NCBI GenBank assembly: GCA_003225515.1
Contig: QIAK01000156.1
Location: forward strand, 1-7,439
Direction of reading: 5' to 3'
Source of the DNA: Acidobacteriota bacterium
Lineage (GTDB): Bacteria > Acidobacteriota > Terriglobia > Terriglobales > Acidobacteriaceae
Length of the DNA stretch: 7,439 bases
The notes under the pieces were generated by a model. The model saw nothing but the letters and a program-made list of their open reading frames with translations. It was not told the origin of the DNA and searched no databases. The stretch's first letter is position 1. Every line of letters begins with the position of its first letter. A program made the position numbers and the translations under genes. This document shows, one piece after another, positions 1 through 5,464 of this stretch.

Positions 1-535
1 TGGGACCGCCGTTGAAGAAGCTTCCGGGATTGGTCTCCTGTGTAGTACCTGGAATCAGCGTAGCCAACTGCACGAAGTCGCGGCCGTTGAGTGGCAGTTC
101 CGCCACCTGCTCTGACGTAATGACCTGGCCGAGAGTGGGGGTCGTGGTCTCGACGGCAACTTCGCTGGCATTGACCTCTACACTGGTGCTGACCGATGCG
201 GGTGAAAGCTTGAAATCAAGTTCGCGATGTTCATCGACCTGCAGGCGAATGTCTTTGGCTTCGGCCGCTTTAAATCCCGACGCCTCGACTCGAATGGTAT
301 AAACGCCAACTCCCAGCAATGGAACCTGGAAGTGTCCACTGTCGTCGGTCATTGCCTCGCGAGAGGTGTTCGTGGCCTGGACCAGGGCCGTAACTTTAGC
401 GCCGGTCAAAACCGCGCCCGAGTTATTCGAAACTGTGCCCGAAAAACTCCCGGTAGCTTGACCGTGCAGGAGCGGGCTGAATAGACAGACAAGTGAACAC
501 ACAATTACCGCGAACGGCGCTCTCATACTCGACAT
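1..535 (-). CDS. Oar-like TonB-dependent receptor with carboxypeptidase-regulatory-like domain, N-terminal part (cut by left window edge)
   Basis: The minus strand is open from an ATG at 535 to the window edge, giving 178 codons with no stop. Residues 1-27 look like a signal peptide: a charged start (MSSMR), a hydrophobic core (FAVIVCSLVCLF) and probable cleavage after HGQA. Residues 28-110 read as one carboxypeptidase-regulatory-like beta-sandwich (GSFSGTV at the start, GVYTIRVEASGF, then the HRELDFKL end). From about 133 the TonB plug begins, with ELPLNGRDF (146-154) and a following LIPG. In this family the rest is an outer-membrane beta barrel of roughly 900 or more residues that lies outside the window. 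The role would be uptake or binding of large substrates across the outer membrane; the ligand cannot be told. An AGAGAGG motif ends 8 nt before the ATG and favours this start over the internal ATG at 526. The gene faces away from the pyrimidine cluster and is probably unrelated to it. Confidence 0.9.
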   Translation of the reverse strand, partial: MSSMRAPFAVIVCSLVCLFSPLLHGQATGSFSGTVSNNSGAVLTGAKVTALVQATNTSREAMTDDSGHFQVPLLGVGVYTIRVEASGFKAAEAKDIRLQVDEHRELDFKLSPASVSTSVEVNASEVAVETTTPTLGQVITSEQVAELPLNGRDFVQLATLIPGTTQETNPGSFFNGGP

Positions 536-543
536 TTTTTGAA

Positions 544-550
544 CCTCTCT
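544..550 (-). promoter_or_regulatory. Ribosome binding site of the TonB-receptor gene
   Basis: Read on the minus strand, AGAGAGG is followed by 8 nt (TTCAAAAA) and then the ATG at 535. The spacing is good for this ATG and too long (17 nt) for the in-frame ATG at 526, so it decides the start. Confidence 0.65.
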
Positions 551-581
551 TGGCGGCCCCACCGCGCAAAGAACAAAGAAA

Positions 582-618
582 GAGACGCTCCCGCTTCAGC
601 ATGAAGTCAGGAGGTCTC
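582..618 (-). promoter_or_regulatory. Terminator-like hairpin in the 5' leader of the TonB-receptor gene (possible attenuator)
   Basis: On the minus strand the 37 nt fold as GAGAC + CTCC + (TGA) + CTTCA, loop TGC, TGAAG + (CG) + GGAG + (bulged C) + GTCTC. That gives 14 base pairs in three helices with one small internal loop and one bulge. A U-rich run, TTTCTTTGTTC, follows directly (581-571). It sits about 10 nt downstream of the predicted transcription start and about 47 nt upstream of the start codon. A hairpin plus U-rich tract here could act as an attenuator or as an mRNA-stabilising 5' stem. The pairing is seen in the sequence; any function is inference. Confidence 0.45.
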
Positions 619-634
619 AAAACCGCAGACACGG

Positions 635-664
635 CTTATAAATTGCCGCTCACTGCTTAGTCAA
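635..664 (-). promoter_or_regulatory. Putative sigma70-type promoter for the TonB-receptor gene
   Basis: On the minus strand a TTGACT -35 box (664-659) and a TATAAG -10 box (640-635) are separated by 18 nt, each matching 5 of 6 consensus bases. The predicted start near 628 leaves a leader of about 93 nt, which contains the hairpin at 582-618. Confidence 0.5.
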
Positions 665-839
665 GAAATTTCGTAGTGGAAAACAATTAGCAGACGTGAC
701 TGTTCCGCATTGGCTGAGGCAAGAAAATCGTTACCTGTGTTGATTGTTGAAGAACTCGCCACCCTGTGCAAAACCGGTCTGAATCTTCCGGAAACCAGCA
801 GGTTATCTGGCAGGCAAAATCTATTCTTAGCTCGCAATC
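665..839. other. Gene-free spacer between the TonB receptor and ribokinase genes
   Basis: Together with the leader region (536-664) this makes about 300 bases without a gene. I see no convincing coding frame here. A minus-strand open frame (661-858) overlaps the ribokinase end, has no ribosome binding site and no family resemblance. On the minus strand, just after the ribokinase stop, only weak 4-bp stems occur (for example CCGG...CCGG near 777-796), so I do not call a terminator. Confidence 0.5.
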
Positions 840-1769
840 CTATGATCGCGCCGCCCACTCCGAATCAAAGCGCGCGCGATCGTAGAACGATTTCTGGGTT
901 CCCACACCTGTGGTGGACAATCCCGCATAAAGATTCGCGCGGCGAACCGCTTCTTGCTCGGGCACGCCTTCTCCGAGAAATACGGCGAAGCTGCCGATAA
1001 ACGCGTCGCCAGCGCCGGTGCTGTCCACGCTTTTCACCGTAAATGGAGCTACGTGCTCAGTTCCCTCGCGGCTTGCGAGAAGCGAACCGTTCGCTCCAAG
1101 GGTGATGATCACTCGGCGGATGCCGCCCCCGACCAGTTTCTCGGCACATTTCCTGGCGTCATCGACATTCTTCACCGGCGAACCCGTGATGGTCTCGGCT
1201 TCCGTCTCGTTTGGCACGAAGTAGTCGAGATCCTTGAGCGCGCCCATGTTCACAGTTTGTGCGGGAGCGGGATTCACAATGCAGCGGATGCCGTGCTTGC
1301 GCGCGAACTCCACCGTGTAATAGACCGTCTCGACCGGAATCTCGAACTGCAGCACGATGCAATCGGCAGATTTCAGCGTCTCGGCGGCGGCGTCGACGTC
1401 GGCAGGCTTCAGAGCATCATTGGCGCCCTTCACCACCAGAATTCGGTTCTGGCCATTGGGATCGACGAAAATCGGCGCGACCCCACTCGACAGTCCCTCG
1501 ACCTGCTTCACATGAGTAGGATCGATTCCCTGCTTCTTGAAATTTTCAATCGTGGCCGGACCGAACAGATCGCTGCCCACACGGGCTACCATGAACACTT
1601 CCGCGCCGCAGAGACGCGCGGCCACAGCCTGATTCGCGCCCTTGCCGCCGAAGCCGAGATCGAACTTCTGTCCGAAAATGGTTTCGCCGGGTTTGGGAAA
1701 CTGATTGGTGAACGTCGTCAGGTCAATATTGGCGCTGCCAACTACTGCGATGCGAGGGCGCTTTGCCAT
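840..1769 (-). CDS. rbsK: Ribokinase (PfkB family)
   Basis: A complete 309-residue protein, the normal length for bacterial ribokinase, which phosphorylates D-ribose to ribose 5-phosphate with ATP in the cytoplasm. Visible marks are G11-S-A-N14-x-D16 (ribose contacts), G41-G-K43-G-A-N46-Q (PfkB signature 1), E143 in QFEIP, N187-E-x-E190, and D249-S-T-G-A-G-D255 (signature 2, with the anion hole and catalytic base D255). These fall at or very near the numbering of the Escherichia coli enzyme, so I prefer ribokinase to other PfkB sugar or nucleoside kinases. The neighbouring nucleoside hydrolase fragment suggests the ribose comes from nucleosides. No ribosome binding site precedes the ATG. A consensus promoter would place the transcript start 1-2 nt before it, so the mRNA is probably leaderless. 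The gene is divergent from the beta-ureidopropionase gene, with a 133-bp gap. Confidence 0.93.
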   Translation of the reverse strand: MAKRPRIAVVGSANIDLTTFTNQFPKPGETIFGQKFDLGFGGKGANQAVAARLCGAEVFMVARVGSDLFGPATIENFKKQGIDPTHVKQVEGLSSGVAPIFVDPNGQNRILVVKGANDALKPADVDAAAETLKSADCIVLQFEIPVETVYYTVEFARKHGIRCIVNPAPAQTVNMGALKDLDYFVPNETEAETITGSPVKNVDDARKCAEKLVGGGIRRVIITLGANGSLLASREGTEHVAPFTVKSVDSTGAGDAFIGSFAVFLGEGVPEQEAVRRANLYAGLSTTGVGTQKSFYDRARFDSEWAARS

Positions 1770-1777
1770 AGTCGGCG

Positions 1778-1806
1778 AGTCTAGTCACAGCGCCCAGGAG
1801 TGTCAA
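1778..1806 (-). promoter_or_regulatory. Consensus promoter for ribokinase, predicted to give a leaderless mRNA
   Basis: On the minus strand a perfect TTGACA -35 box (1806-1801) is followed after exactly 17 nt by TAGACT (1783-1778), which matches 4 of 6 bases of the -10 consensus. Only 8 nt (CGCCGACT) lie between the -10 box and the ATG at 1769, so transcription should begin about 1-2 nt before the start codon. This fits the lack of any ribosome binding site. Confidence 0.55.
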
Positions 1807-1823
1807 CGCATATGCTCGCAGGT

Positions 1824-1859
1824 AGTGGAGCTGGCGGACGAGGCGTCCGCCACTCCACT
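1824..1859. repeat. 16-bp palindromic hairpin with GGCGGACG core, copy 1
   Basis: AGTGGAG (1824-1830), a single bulged C (1831) and TGGCGGACG (1832-1840) pair with CGTCCGCCA (1844-1852) and CTCCACT (1853-1859) around a 3-nt AGG loop. All 16 pairs are Watson-Crick. It lies in the divergent control region between the ribokinase -35 box and the extended -10 box of the beta-ureidopropionase gene. The core GGCGGACG/CGTCCGCC recurs at 4297-4316. It may be a REP-like dispersed palindrome, an operator or a bidirectional transcription block. Confidence 0.7.
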
Positions 1860-1860
1860 C

Positions 1861-1869
1861 TGCTATAGT
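1861..1869 (+). promoter_or_regulatory. Putative extended -10 promoter for the beta-ureidopropionase/NCS1 unit
   Basis: TGCTATAGT is an extended -10 element (TGn + TATAGT, 5 of 6 consensus bases). No good -35 box is found; the place where it would lie is the right arm of the palindrome at 1824-1859. The predicted transcript start near 1876 leaves a leader of about 27 nt with the ribosome binding site at 1893-1898. Confidence 0.4.
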
Positions 1870-1892
1870 TTCGTTCCTCGAAGATTCAGTTT

Positions 1893-1898
1893 GGGAGG
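1893..1898 (+). promoter_or_regulatory. Ribosome binding site of the beta-ureidopropionase gene
   Basis: GGGAGG stands 4 nt before the ATG at 1903. The open frame extends upstream to 1705, but that part overlaps the promoters, the palindrome and the start of ribokinase. Family homology begins only at the residues following this ATG (NVRCALIQ), so the site fixes the start. Confidence 0.75.
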
Positions 1899-1902
1899 CC
1901 CC

Positions 1903-2781
1903 ATGCCCCGCAATGTCCGCTGTGCCTTGATTCAAGCCAGCAACGCGCTCTCGACCGAGCGCCCGCTCGCGCAAATCAGGAAGGCGATGATCGACAAGCA
2001 TTTGAAGCTGATCGAGCAAGCCGCCCGTAAGAAAACGCAGATCCTCTGCCTGCAGGAGCTTTTCTACGGACCATATTTCTGTGCGGAGCAAAATGCCCGC
2101 TGGTATGAACTGACCGAGCGCGTGCCTGAGGGCCCGACCACGCAACTGATGCAGAAAATTGCGAAGAAACATCAGATGGTCATCGTAGTTCCGGTTTACG
2201 AAGAACAGATGCCGGGCGTGTACTTCAACACCGCCGCCGTCATCGACGCCGATGGCCGATATCTGGGCAAGTACCGCAAGCATCACATACCGCATTGCCA
2301 TCCTGGATTCTGGGAGAAGTTCTATTTCACTCCGGGCGATCTCGGGTATCCAGTGTTTGAGACCAAGTACGCGCGAGTCGGGGTGTACATCTGCTACGAC
2401 CGCCATTTTCCGGAGGGCGCGCGCATCCTCGGATTGAACGGAGCGGAAATCGTCTTCAACCCTTCGGCCACCGTGGCTGGCCTCTCGGAATATCTATGGG
2501 AACTGGAACAGCCGGCACACGCCGTCGCCAACGGTTATTTTGTGGGCGCAATCAACCGCGTAGGGACCGAGAAACCGTGGAGCATCGGGGAATTTTACGG
2601 CAAGAGTTATTTTTGCAACCCGCGCGGCAAAATTATTGCGCAGGCGAGCCGCGACAAAGACGAAGTCGTGGTAGCGGACCTCGACCTCGAGATGATCGCC
2701 GAAGTTCGCAAAGTCTGGCAGTTCTTTCGCGATCGGCGTCCGGAAAGCTACAGCCCGATCACGACGCAGAGCCGGGATTAA
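1903..2781 (+). CDS. Beta-ureidopropionase-like N-carbamoyl amidohydrolase (carbon-nitrogen hydrolase/nitrilase superfamily)
   Basis: A 292-residue cytoplasmic hydrolase with the complete nitrilase-superfamily triad: E52 in LQELFYGPYF, K126 in KYRKHHIP and C164 in ICYDRHFPE. The stretch after the nucleophile (NGAEIVFNPSAT, then LSEYLW and AINRVGTE) closely recalls eukaryotic beta-ureidopropionase, as does FYGKSYF near 233. The EKFYFTPGD segment (138-146) is more like N-carbamoylputrescine amidase. The expected reaction is N-carbamoyl-beta-alanine to beta-alanine, CO2 and ammonia, the last step of reductive pyrimidine breakdown. N-carbamoyl-D-amino acids are an alternative substrate if the cluster handles hydantoins. 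It is about 90 residues shorter than the animal enzyme at the N-terminus, as is usual in bacteria. NCS1 follows on the same strand after 102 bp, and the dihydropyrimidinase that would make its substrate is 2.7 kb further on. Confidence 0.85.
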   Translation: MPRNVRCALIQASNALSTERPLAQIRKAMIDKHLKLIEQAARKKTQILCLQELFYGPYFCAEQNARWYELTERVPEGPTTQLMQKIAKKHQMVIVVPVYEEQMPGVYFNTAAVIDADGRYLGKYRKHHIPHCHPGFWEKFYFTPGDLGYPVFETKYARVGVYICYDRHFPEGARILGLNGAEIVFNPSATVAGLSEYLWELEQPAHAVANGYFVGAINRVGTEKPWSIGEFYGKSYFCNPRGKIIAQASRDKDEVVVADLDLEMIAEVRKVWQFFRDRRPESYSPITTQSRD

Positions 2782-2879
2782 TTGAGTAATTGGGAAATTT
2801 AGTAAGGAGTAATTGTTTCCTTTATTTGTTCCGTATCGGTTTTCAATTTCCCAATTACCAAATTCCGCAATTTCTCAAT
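2781..2879. repeat. Imperfect inverted repeat built of AT-rich octamers filling the gap before the permease gene
   Basis: Nearly the whole gap between the two genes is a large imperfect palindrome. The left side (2781-2815) is made of TAATTGGG-like octamers, and the right side (2844-2879) holds the same units on the opposite strand. One register gives a perfect 13-bp stem (2787-2799 with 2845-2857). Another pairs 2781-2805 with 2855-2879 with about four mismatches. A pyrimidine-rich AT stretch forms the loop. It may be an mRNA-stabilising or processing element, a partial terminator, or a decayed mobile repeat. Confidence 0.6.
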
Positions 2880-2887
2880 CCCCATGA
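2813..2887 (+). CDS. Very speculative 24-residue leader ORF overlapping the permease start (ATGA)
   Basis: AAGGAG (2804-2809) stands 3 nt before a TTG that opens a 24-codon frame. The frame ends in TGA at 2885-2887, overlapping the permease ATG at 2884 as ATGA. The permease has no ribosome binding site of its own, so translational coupling from this frame would explain how it is started. Against it: the spacing is short, the start is TTG, the frame lies inside a repeat, and an open run of this length is not rare by chance. The peptide resembles nothing I know. Confidence 0.15.
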   Translation: MFPLFVPYRFSISQLPNSAISQSP

Positions 2888-4323
2888 CTCCCGACACTCA
2901 AGCAACTCTCTCCCGCATCGAATCGAGCCCTCTCTACAACGTCGACCTCGCGCCGGCCAGTCCTGAACGCCGGCACTGGGGCACGTACAACTTCGCCGCC
3001 TTATGGATTTCGATGTCGGTGAACATCCTCACCTACATGCTGGCGGCAAGTTTGATCCAGGGAGGAATGAACTGGAAACAGGCGGTTGCGACTATTTTCA
3101 TCGGCAACGTAATCGTGCTGCTCCCCATGCTGCTGAACTCGCATCCCGGCGCGAAGTACGGAATTCCGTTCCCCGTGCTGGCTCGCGCATCCTTCGGAGT
3201 CCTGGGTGCGAATGTCGCCGCGGTGCTGCGTGCACTCGTCGCGTGTGGATGGTTCGGCATTCAAGCCTGGATCGGAGGCGAAGCGATCAGCACCTTACTC
3301 GCAACTCTCTTTCCTTCGTGGAAGAATTTCGCCTATGGCCCCGGAGTTTGTTTCTTTCTATTCTGGCTGATCAATCTTGCGGTGGTTCTGAAGGGAATCG
3401 AATACATTCGCATTCTGCAGGGCATCAGCGCTCCGGTGCTTTTGGGAGTGGGATTGCTCCTGTTGGGATGGGCCTATCACACTGCCGGCGGATTCGGTCC
3501 CATGCTGTCAGTTCCGTCCCGCTTCACCAGCTTTCCGGATTTTTTAAAATTTCTGATCCCTGCATTGAATGGCACCGTCGGATTCTGGGCCACGGTTTCG
3601 TTGAACATTCCCGACTTCACGCGTTTCGCCCGCAACCAGCGTGAGCAGATCATTGGCCAGGCCCTCGCTCTGCCCACGACGATGACGCTCTACGCCTTCG
3701 TTGGAATTGTTGTGACCTCCGCGACGGTGGTTATCTATGGAACTGCGATTTGGGATCCGGTTCAACTGCTCAGCCGCTTTCACTCCCCGGTTGCGGTTGT
3801 GATTTCGTTGATCGCGATTCTGCTGGCCACCCTCAACGTCAATATCGGCGCAAATGTGGTTTCACCGGCGAATGATTTTTCGAATCTCTGGCCGCGCGGT
3901 ATCAGTTTCCGGACCGGAGGAGTGATCACTTGTTTCATGGGGATCGCATTGATGCCCTGGAAGCTGCTCTCCAGTTACAGCACCTTCATCATGGGATGGC
4001 TGGGAGGCTACGCCGCGTTTCTCGGCCCGGTGGCGGGAATCATGATCTGCGACTACTTCGTCATTCGCCGGCGCGTGCTGCACGTGGAAGATCTATATCT
4101 TCGGGGCGGGATCTACGAATACTCGCGGGGATTCAACTGGCGCGCGGTGATCGCGCTCGGGTTGGGAGCTGGGACCGCTCTCGCTGGCCTGGTAGTTCCT
4201 TCCGTACGCGCTCTGTATGACTATTCCTGGTTCGTGGGCTTCGCGGTTTCGTTCCTGACATATCTGGTGATGATGAAAAATAAGGTTCAGGTGGAGGGCG
4301 GACGCATTCGTCCGCCTGAGTGA
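2884..4323 (+). CDS. NCS1-family nucleobase/hydantoin:cation symporter
   Basis: A 479-residue inner-membrane protein with about 12 hydrophobic segments and the NCS1 N-terminal signature (NVDLAPASPERRHWGTYNFAALWISMS, residues 19-45, read in two parts around R29). Positions matching substrate ligands of the Mhp1 hydantoin transporter can be seen: W123 and Q127 in GWFGIQAW, W235 in GFWATVSLNIPDFTRF, and an Asn in LNVNIGAN (320 or 324). The family moves uracil, thymine, cytosine, allantoin or hydantoins with Na+ or H+. The neighbours favour a pyrimidine or a 5-substituted hydantoin. The conserved N-terminus supports the ATG at 2884, although no ribosome binding site is visible. The last codons (GGRIRPPE) are encoded by a copy of the GGCGGACG palindrome, so the tail may have been replaced or extended. 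The gene ends 18 bp from the convergent LLM gene. Confidence 0.92.
   Translation: MTPDTQATLSRIESSPLYNVDLAPASPERRHWGTYNFAALWISMSVNILTYMLAASLIQGGMNWKQAVATIFIGNVIVLLPMLLNSHPGAKYGIPFPVLARASFGVLGANVAAVLRALVACGWFGIQAWIGGEAISTLLATLFPSWKNFAYGPGVCFFLFWLINLAVVLKGIEYIRILQGISAPVLLGVGLLLLGWAYHTAGGFGPMLSVPSRFTSFPDFLKFLIPALNGTVGFWATVSLNIPDFTRFARNQREQIIGQALALPTTMTLYAFVGIVVTSATVVIYGTAIWDPVQLLSRFHSPVAVVISLIAILLATLNVNIGANVVSPANDFSNLWPRGISFRTGGVITCFMGIALMPWKLLSSYSTFIMGWLGGYAAFLGPVAGIMICDYFVIRRRVLHVEDLYLRGGIYEYSRGFNWRAVIALGLGAGTALAGLVVPSVRALYDYSWFVGFAVSFLTYLVMMKNKVQVEGGRIRPPE
4297..4316. repeat. GGCGGACG palindrome, copy 2, inside the 3' end of the permease gene
   Basis: GGCGGACG (4297-4304), a CATT loop and CGTCCGCC (4309-4316) form a perfect 8-bp hairpin, with a possible G-U pair at 4296/4317. 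It shares its stem with the larger hairpin at 1824-1859. It overlaps the last codons of the permease and lies between two convergent genes, where it could block transcription from both sides. No U tract follows on either strand, so it is not a classical terminator. Confidence 0.65.
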
Positions 4324-4341
4324 GAGAAGCAGTTTAGGGCT

Positions 4342-5328
4342 TCACAATTTAGCTAGCACGTCGCGCGACCAACCTGCCAGCGATTGCTCCTCATCACCGC
4401 ACATCAGATAAATATTGAACTGCGTGACGCCTACCTCCGCCAACGCCTGCAGTTTTTTGCGATGCGCTTCGGCCGGTCCGATCAAGCTGAAGCGGTCAAT
4501 TACTTCGTCGGAGACGAAATCCGCATTGTCACTGCCTACTTCGCAGTGATGCTGATAGTCATAATTCCCGCGATCCTGCACAAACGAGGTCAGCGCGGGC
4601 GGAAGCTCTTCCGGCTTATATTGCCGAATCAAATCCATCACATGATTCGATACCAGAGCCGGGAACCAGCGCACACGCTCGCGAGCGGCTTTCAGGTCAT
4701 CGGAAACCCACACCGGCGCTGCGGACATGACTTCGATCTTGCCGGCATCCCGTCCTGCAGCCCGAGCGCCCTCTTTGACGAAACCCATACACCAGGCAAT
4801 TAAAGCTGGATCGGCAAACTGCAAAATGATTCCGTCGGCCACTCGACCCGCCATATGCAGGACCTTAGGCCCATACCCGGCAATCCAGACGCGGGGAGAA
4901 TCTTTCGCCCAGCTGAGATGAGTAGGCTGCCCGTCGTGTTGCACTTCCTTGCCGGAAGTAAGATCGCGAAATTCAGCCACAGCTGCTTCCAACTGCGACC
5001 AGCTCACGGGCTTTTTTCCCAGCACGCGCCGCGAGCTATCTCCACGGCCAATGCCGAGTTCCATCCGCCCGCCTGAAATCAGGTTCAGGGTCGCGAACAG
5101 GCTGGCGGTTACAGTCAGGTCTCTGGTCGCAGGATTGGTGACGCAGGTGCCCAGGCGCATCTTCTTCGTCGCCTGCGCCATGAGCGTGAGCGCGACGTAC
5201 GGCTCCTTCCACAGCACGTGGCTGTCGAAGATCCACCCGTAGGTGAATCCGCACGCCTCCGCGCGCTTGGCGAGCGCGGCGGCTCGCTCCAGTGCGACAT
5301 CCGGCTTCAGCGTGAACCCGAATTCCAT
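4342..5328 (-). CDS. LLM-class (luciferase-like) F420- or FMN-dependent oxidoreductase, near the CPS_4043/TIGR03842 group
   Basis: A 328-residue single-domain TIM-barrel protein of the bacterial luciferase-like superfamily, related to methylenetetrahydromethanopterin reductase. Recognisable parts are the N-terminal strand MEFGFTLKPD, D35-S-H in IFDSHVLW, T64-N-P, the glycine-rich GGRMELGIGRGDS (87-98), GYGP (151-154), GRVADGIIL (161-169), and LIGP near 282, followed by a VGVTQF strand. I recall this pattern (GRGDSS...GKKP, SAAPVWV, GNYDY) from the group modelled as TIGR03842, which is often annotated close to hydantoinase and dihydropyrimidinase genes; the assignment is from memory. The reaction is unknown. 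Flavin-dependent RutA, which opens uracil oxidatively, is in the same superfamily. In this locus it is the only redox enzyme beside the pyrimidine genes. There is no clear ribosome binding site; a TAGACT box 9 nt before the ATG suggests a leaderless transcript. Confidence 0.85.
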   Translation of the reverse strand: MEFGFTLKPDVALERAAALAKRAEACGFTYGWIFDSHVLWKEPYVALTLMAQATKKMRLGTCVTNPATRDLTVTASLFATLNLISGGRMELGIGRGDSSRRVLGKKPVSWSQLEAAVAEFRDLTSGKEVQHDGQPTHLSWAKDSPRVWIAGYGPKVLHMAGRVADGIILQFADPALIAWCMGFVKEGARAAGRDAGKIEVMSAAPVWVSDDLKAARERVRWFPALVSNHVMDLIRQYKPEELPPALTSFVQDRGNYDYQHHCEVGSDNADFVSDEVIDRFSLIGPAEAHRKKLQALAEVGVTQFNIYLMCGDEEQSLAGWSRDVLAKL

Positions 5329-5337
5329 GAGCGGCGA

Positions 5338-5343
5338 AGTCTA
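5338..5343 (-). promoter_or_regulatory. Putative -10 box for the LLM oxidoreductase gene (leaderless type)
   Basis: On the minus strand TAGACT is followed by 9 nt (TCGCCGCTC) and the ATG at 5328. This copies the ribokinase arrangement, with the same TAGACT box and a similar CGCCG run before the ATG. No convincing -35 box lies at 16-18 nt. A weaker alternative further upstream, TTGGCG with TATGCT at 17 nt, is within 5404-5432. Confidence 0.35.
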
Positions 5344-5454
5344 TCCTCGCTCCCTCGCTCGCCCGCGCGTCGATAATGAACCAGTTAAAGTGCCGCAGTG
5401 TAGCATAGAATTTCTTTTGCATCCCGCCAACGTTAACTGCAAAACACCAGGGAT

Positions 5455-5459
5455 GGAGG
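5455..5459 (+). promoter_or_regulatory. Ribosome binding site of dihydropyrimidinase
   Basis: GGAGG lies 5 nt before the ATG at 5465. It overlaps another in-frame ATG at 5453, which therefore cannot use it. The frame is open back to 5243, but that stretch covers the divergent promoter region and the start of the LLM gene. The conserved N-terminus (FDTIIRNG) begins just after 5465. Confidence 0.8.
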
Positions 5460-5464
5460 ACTTG

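Larger units (their letters stand above)
5329..5464. promoter_or_regulatory. Divergent control region between the LLM oxidoreductase and dihydropyrimidinase genes
   Basis: These 136 bp must hold the start signals for both genes. On the plus strand TAGAAT (5406-5411, 5 of 6 consensus bases) is the best -10 box for dihydropyrimidinase; the nearest -35 candidate, TTAAAG at 5385-5390, is 15 nt away and weak. The exact promoter is uncertain. I see no strong palindromic operator here. Confidence 0.4.

Noticed and set aside
661..858. Possible 65-residue minus-strand gene after ribokinase
   Set aside because: Overlaps the ribokinase end, no ribosome binding site, and covers the TonB-receptor promoter.
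954..1784. Long plus-strand open frame (276 codons) opposite ribokinase
   Set aside because: It runs antisense to a clear ribokinase, resembles no family, and is explained by the codon bias of the true gene.
1705..1902. N-terminal extension of beta-ureidopropionase to 1705
   Set aside because: It would run through the ribokinase start, both promoters and the palindrome; the GGGAGG at 1893-1898 and the homology start support 1903.
1723..2406. Minus-strand open frame (227 codons) opposite beta-ureidopropionase
   Set aside because: No recognisable domain; it overlaps the conserved catalytic region of the real gene and the divergent promoters.
3003..3644. Plus-strand frame (213 codons) inside the permease gene
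   Set aside because: Out-of-frame shadow of a strongly conserved NCS1 protein, rich in Arg and His as typical of frame shadows.
5243..5464. N-terminal extension of dihydropyrimidinase to 5243
   Set aside because: Overlaps the LLM gene start and the divergent control region; GGAGG at 5455-5459 fixes the ATG at 5465.
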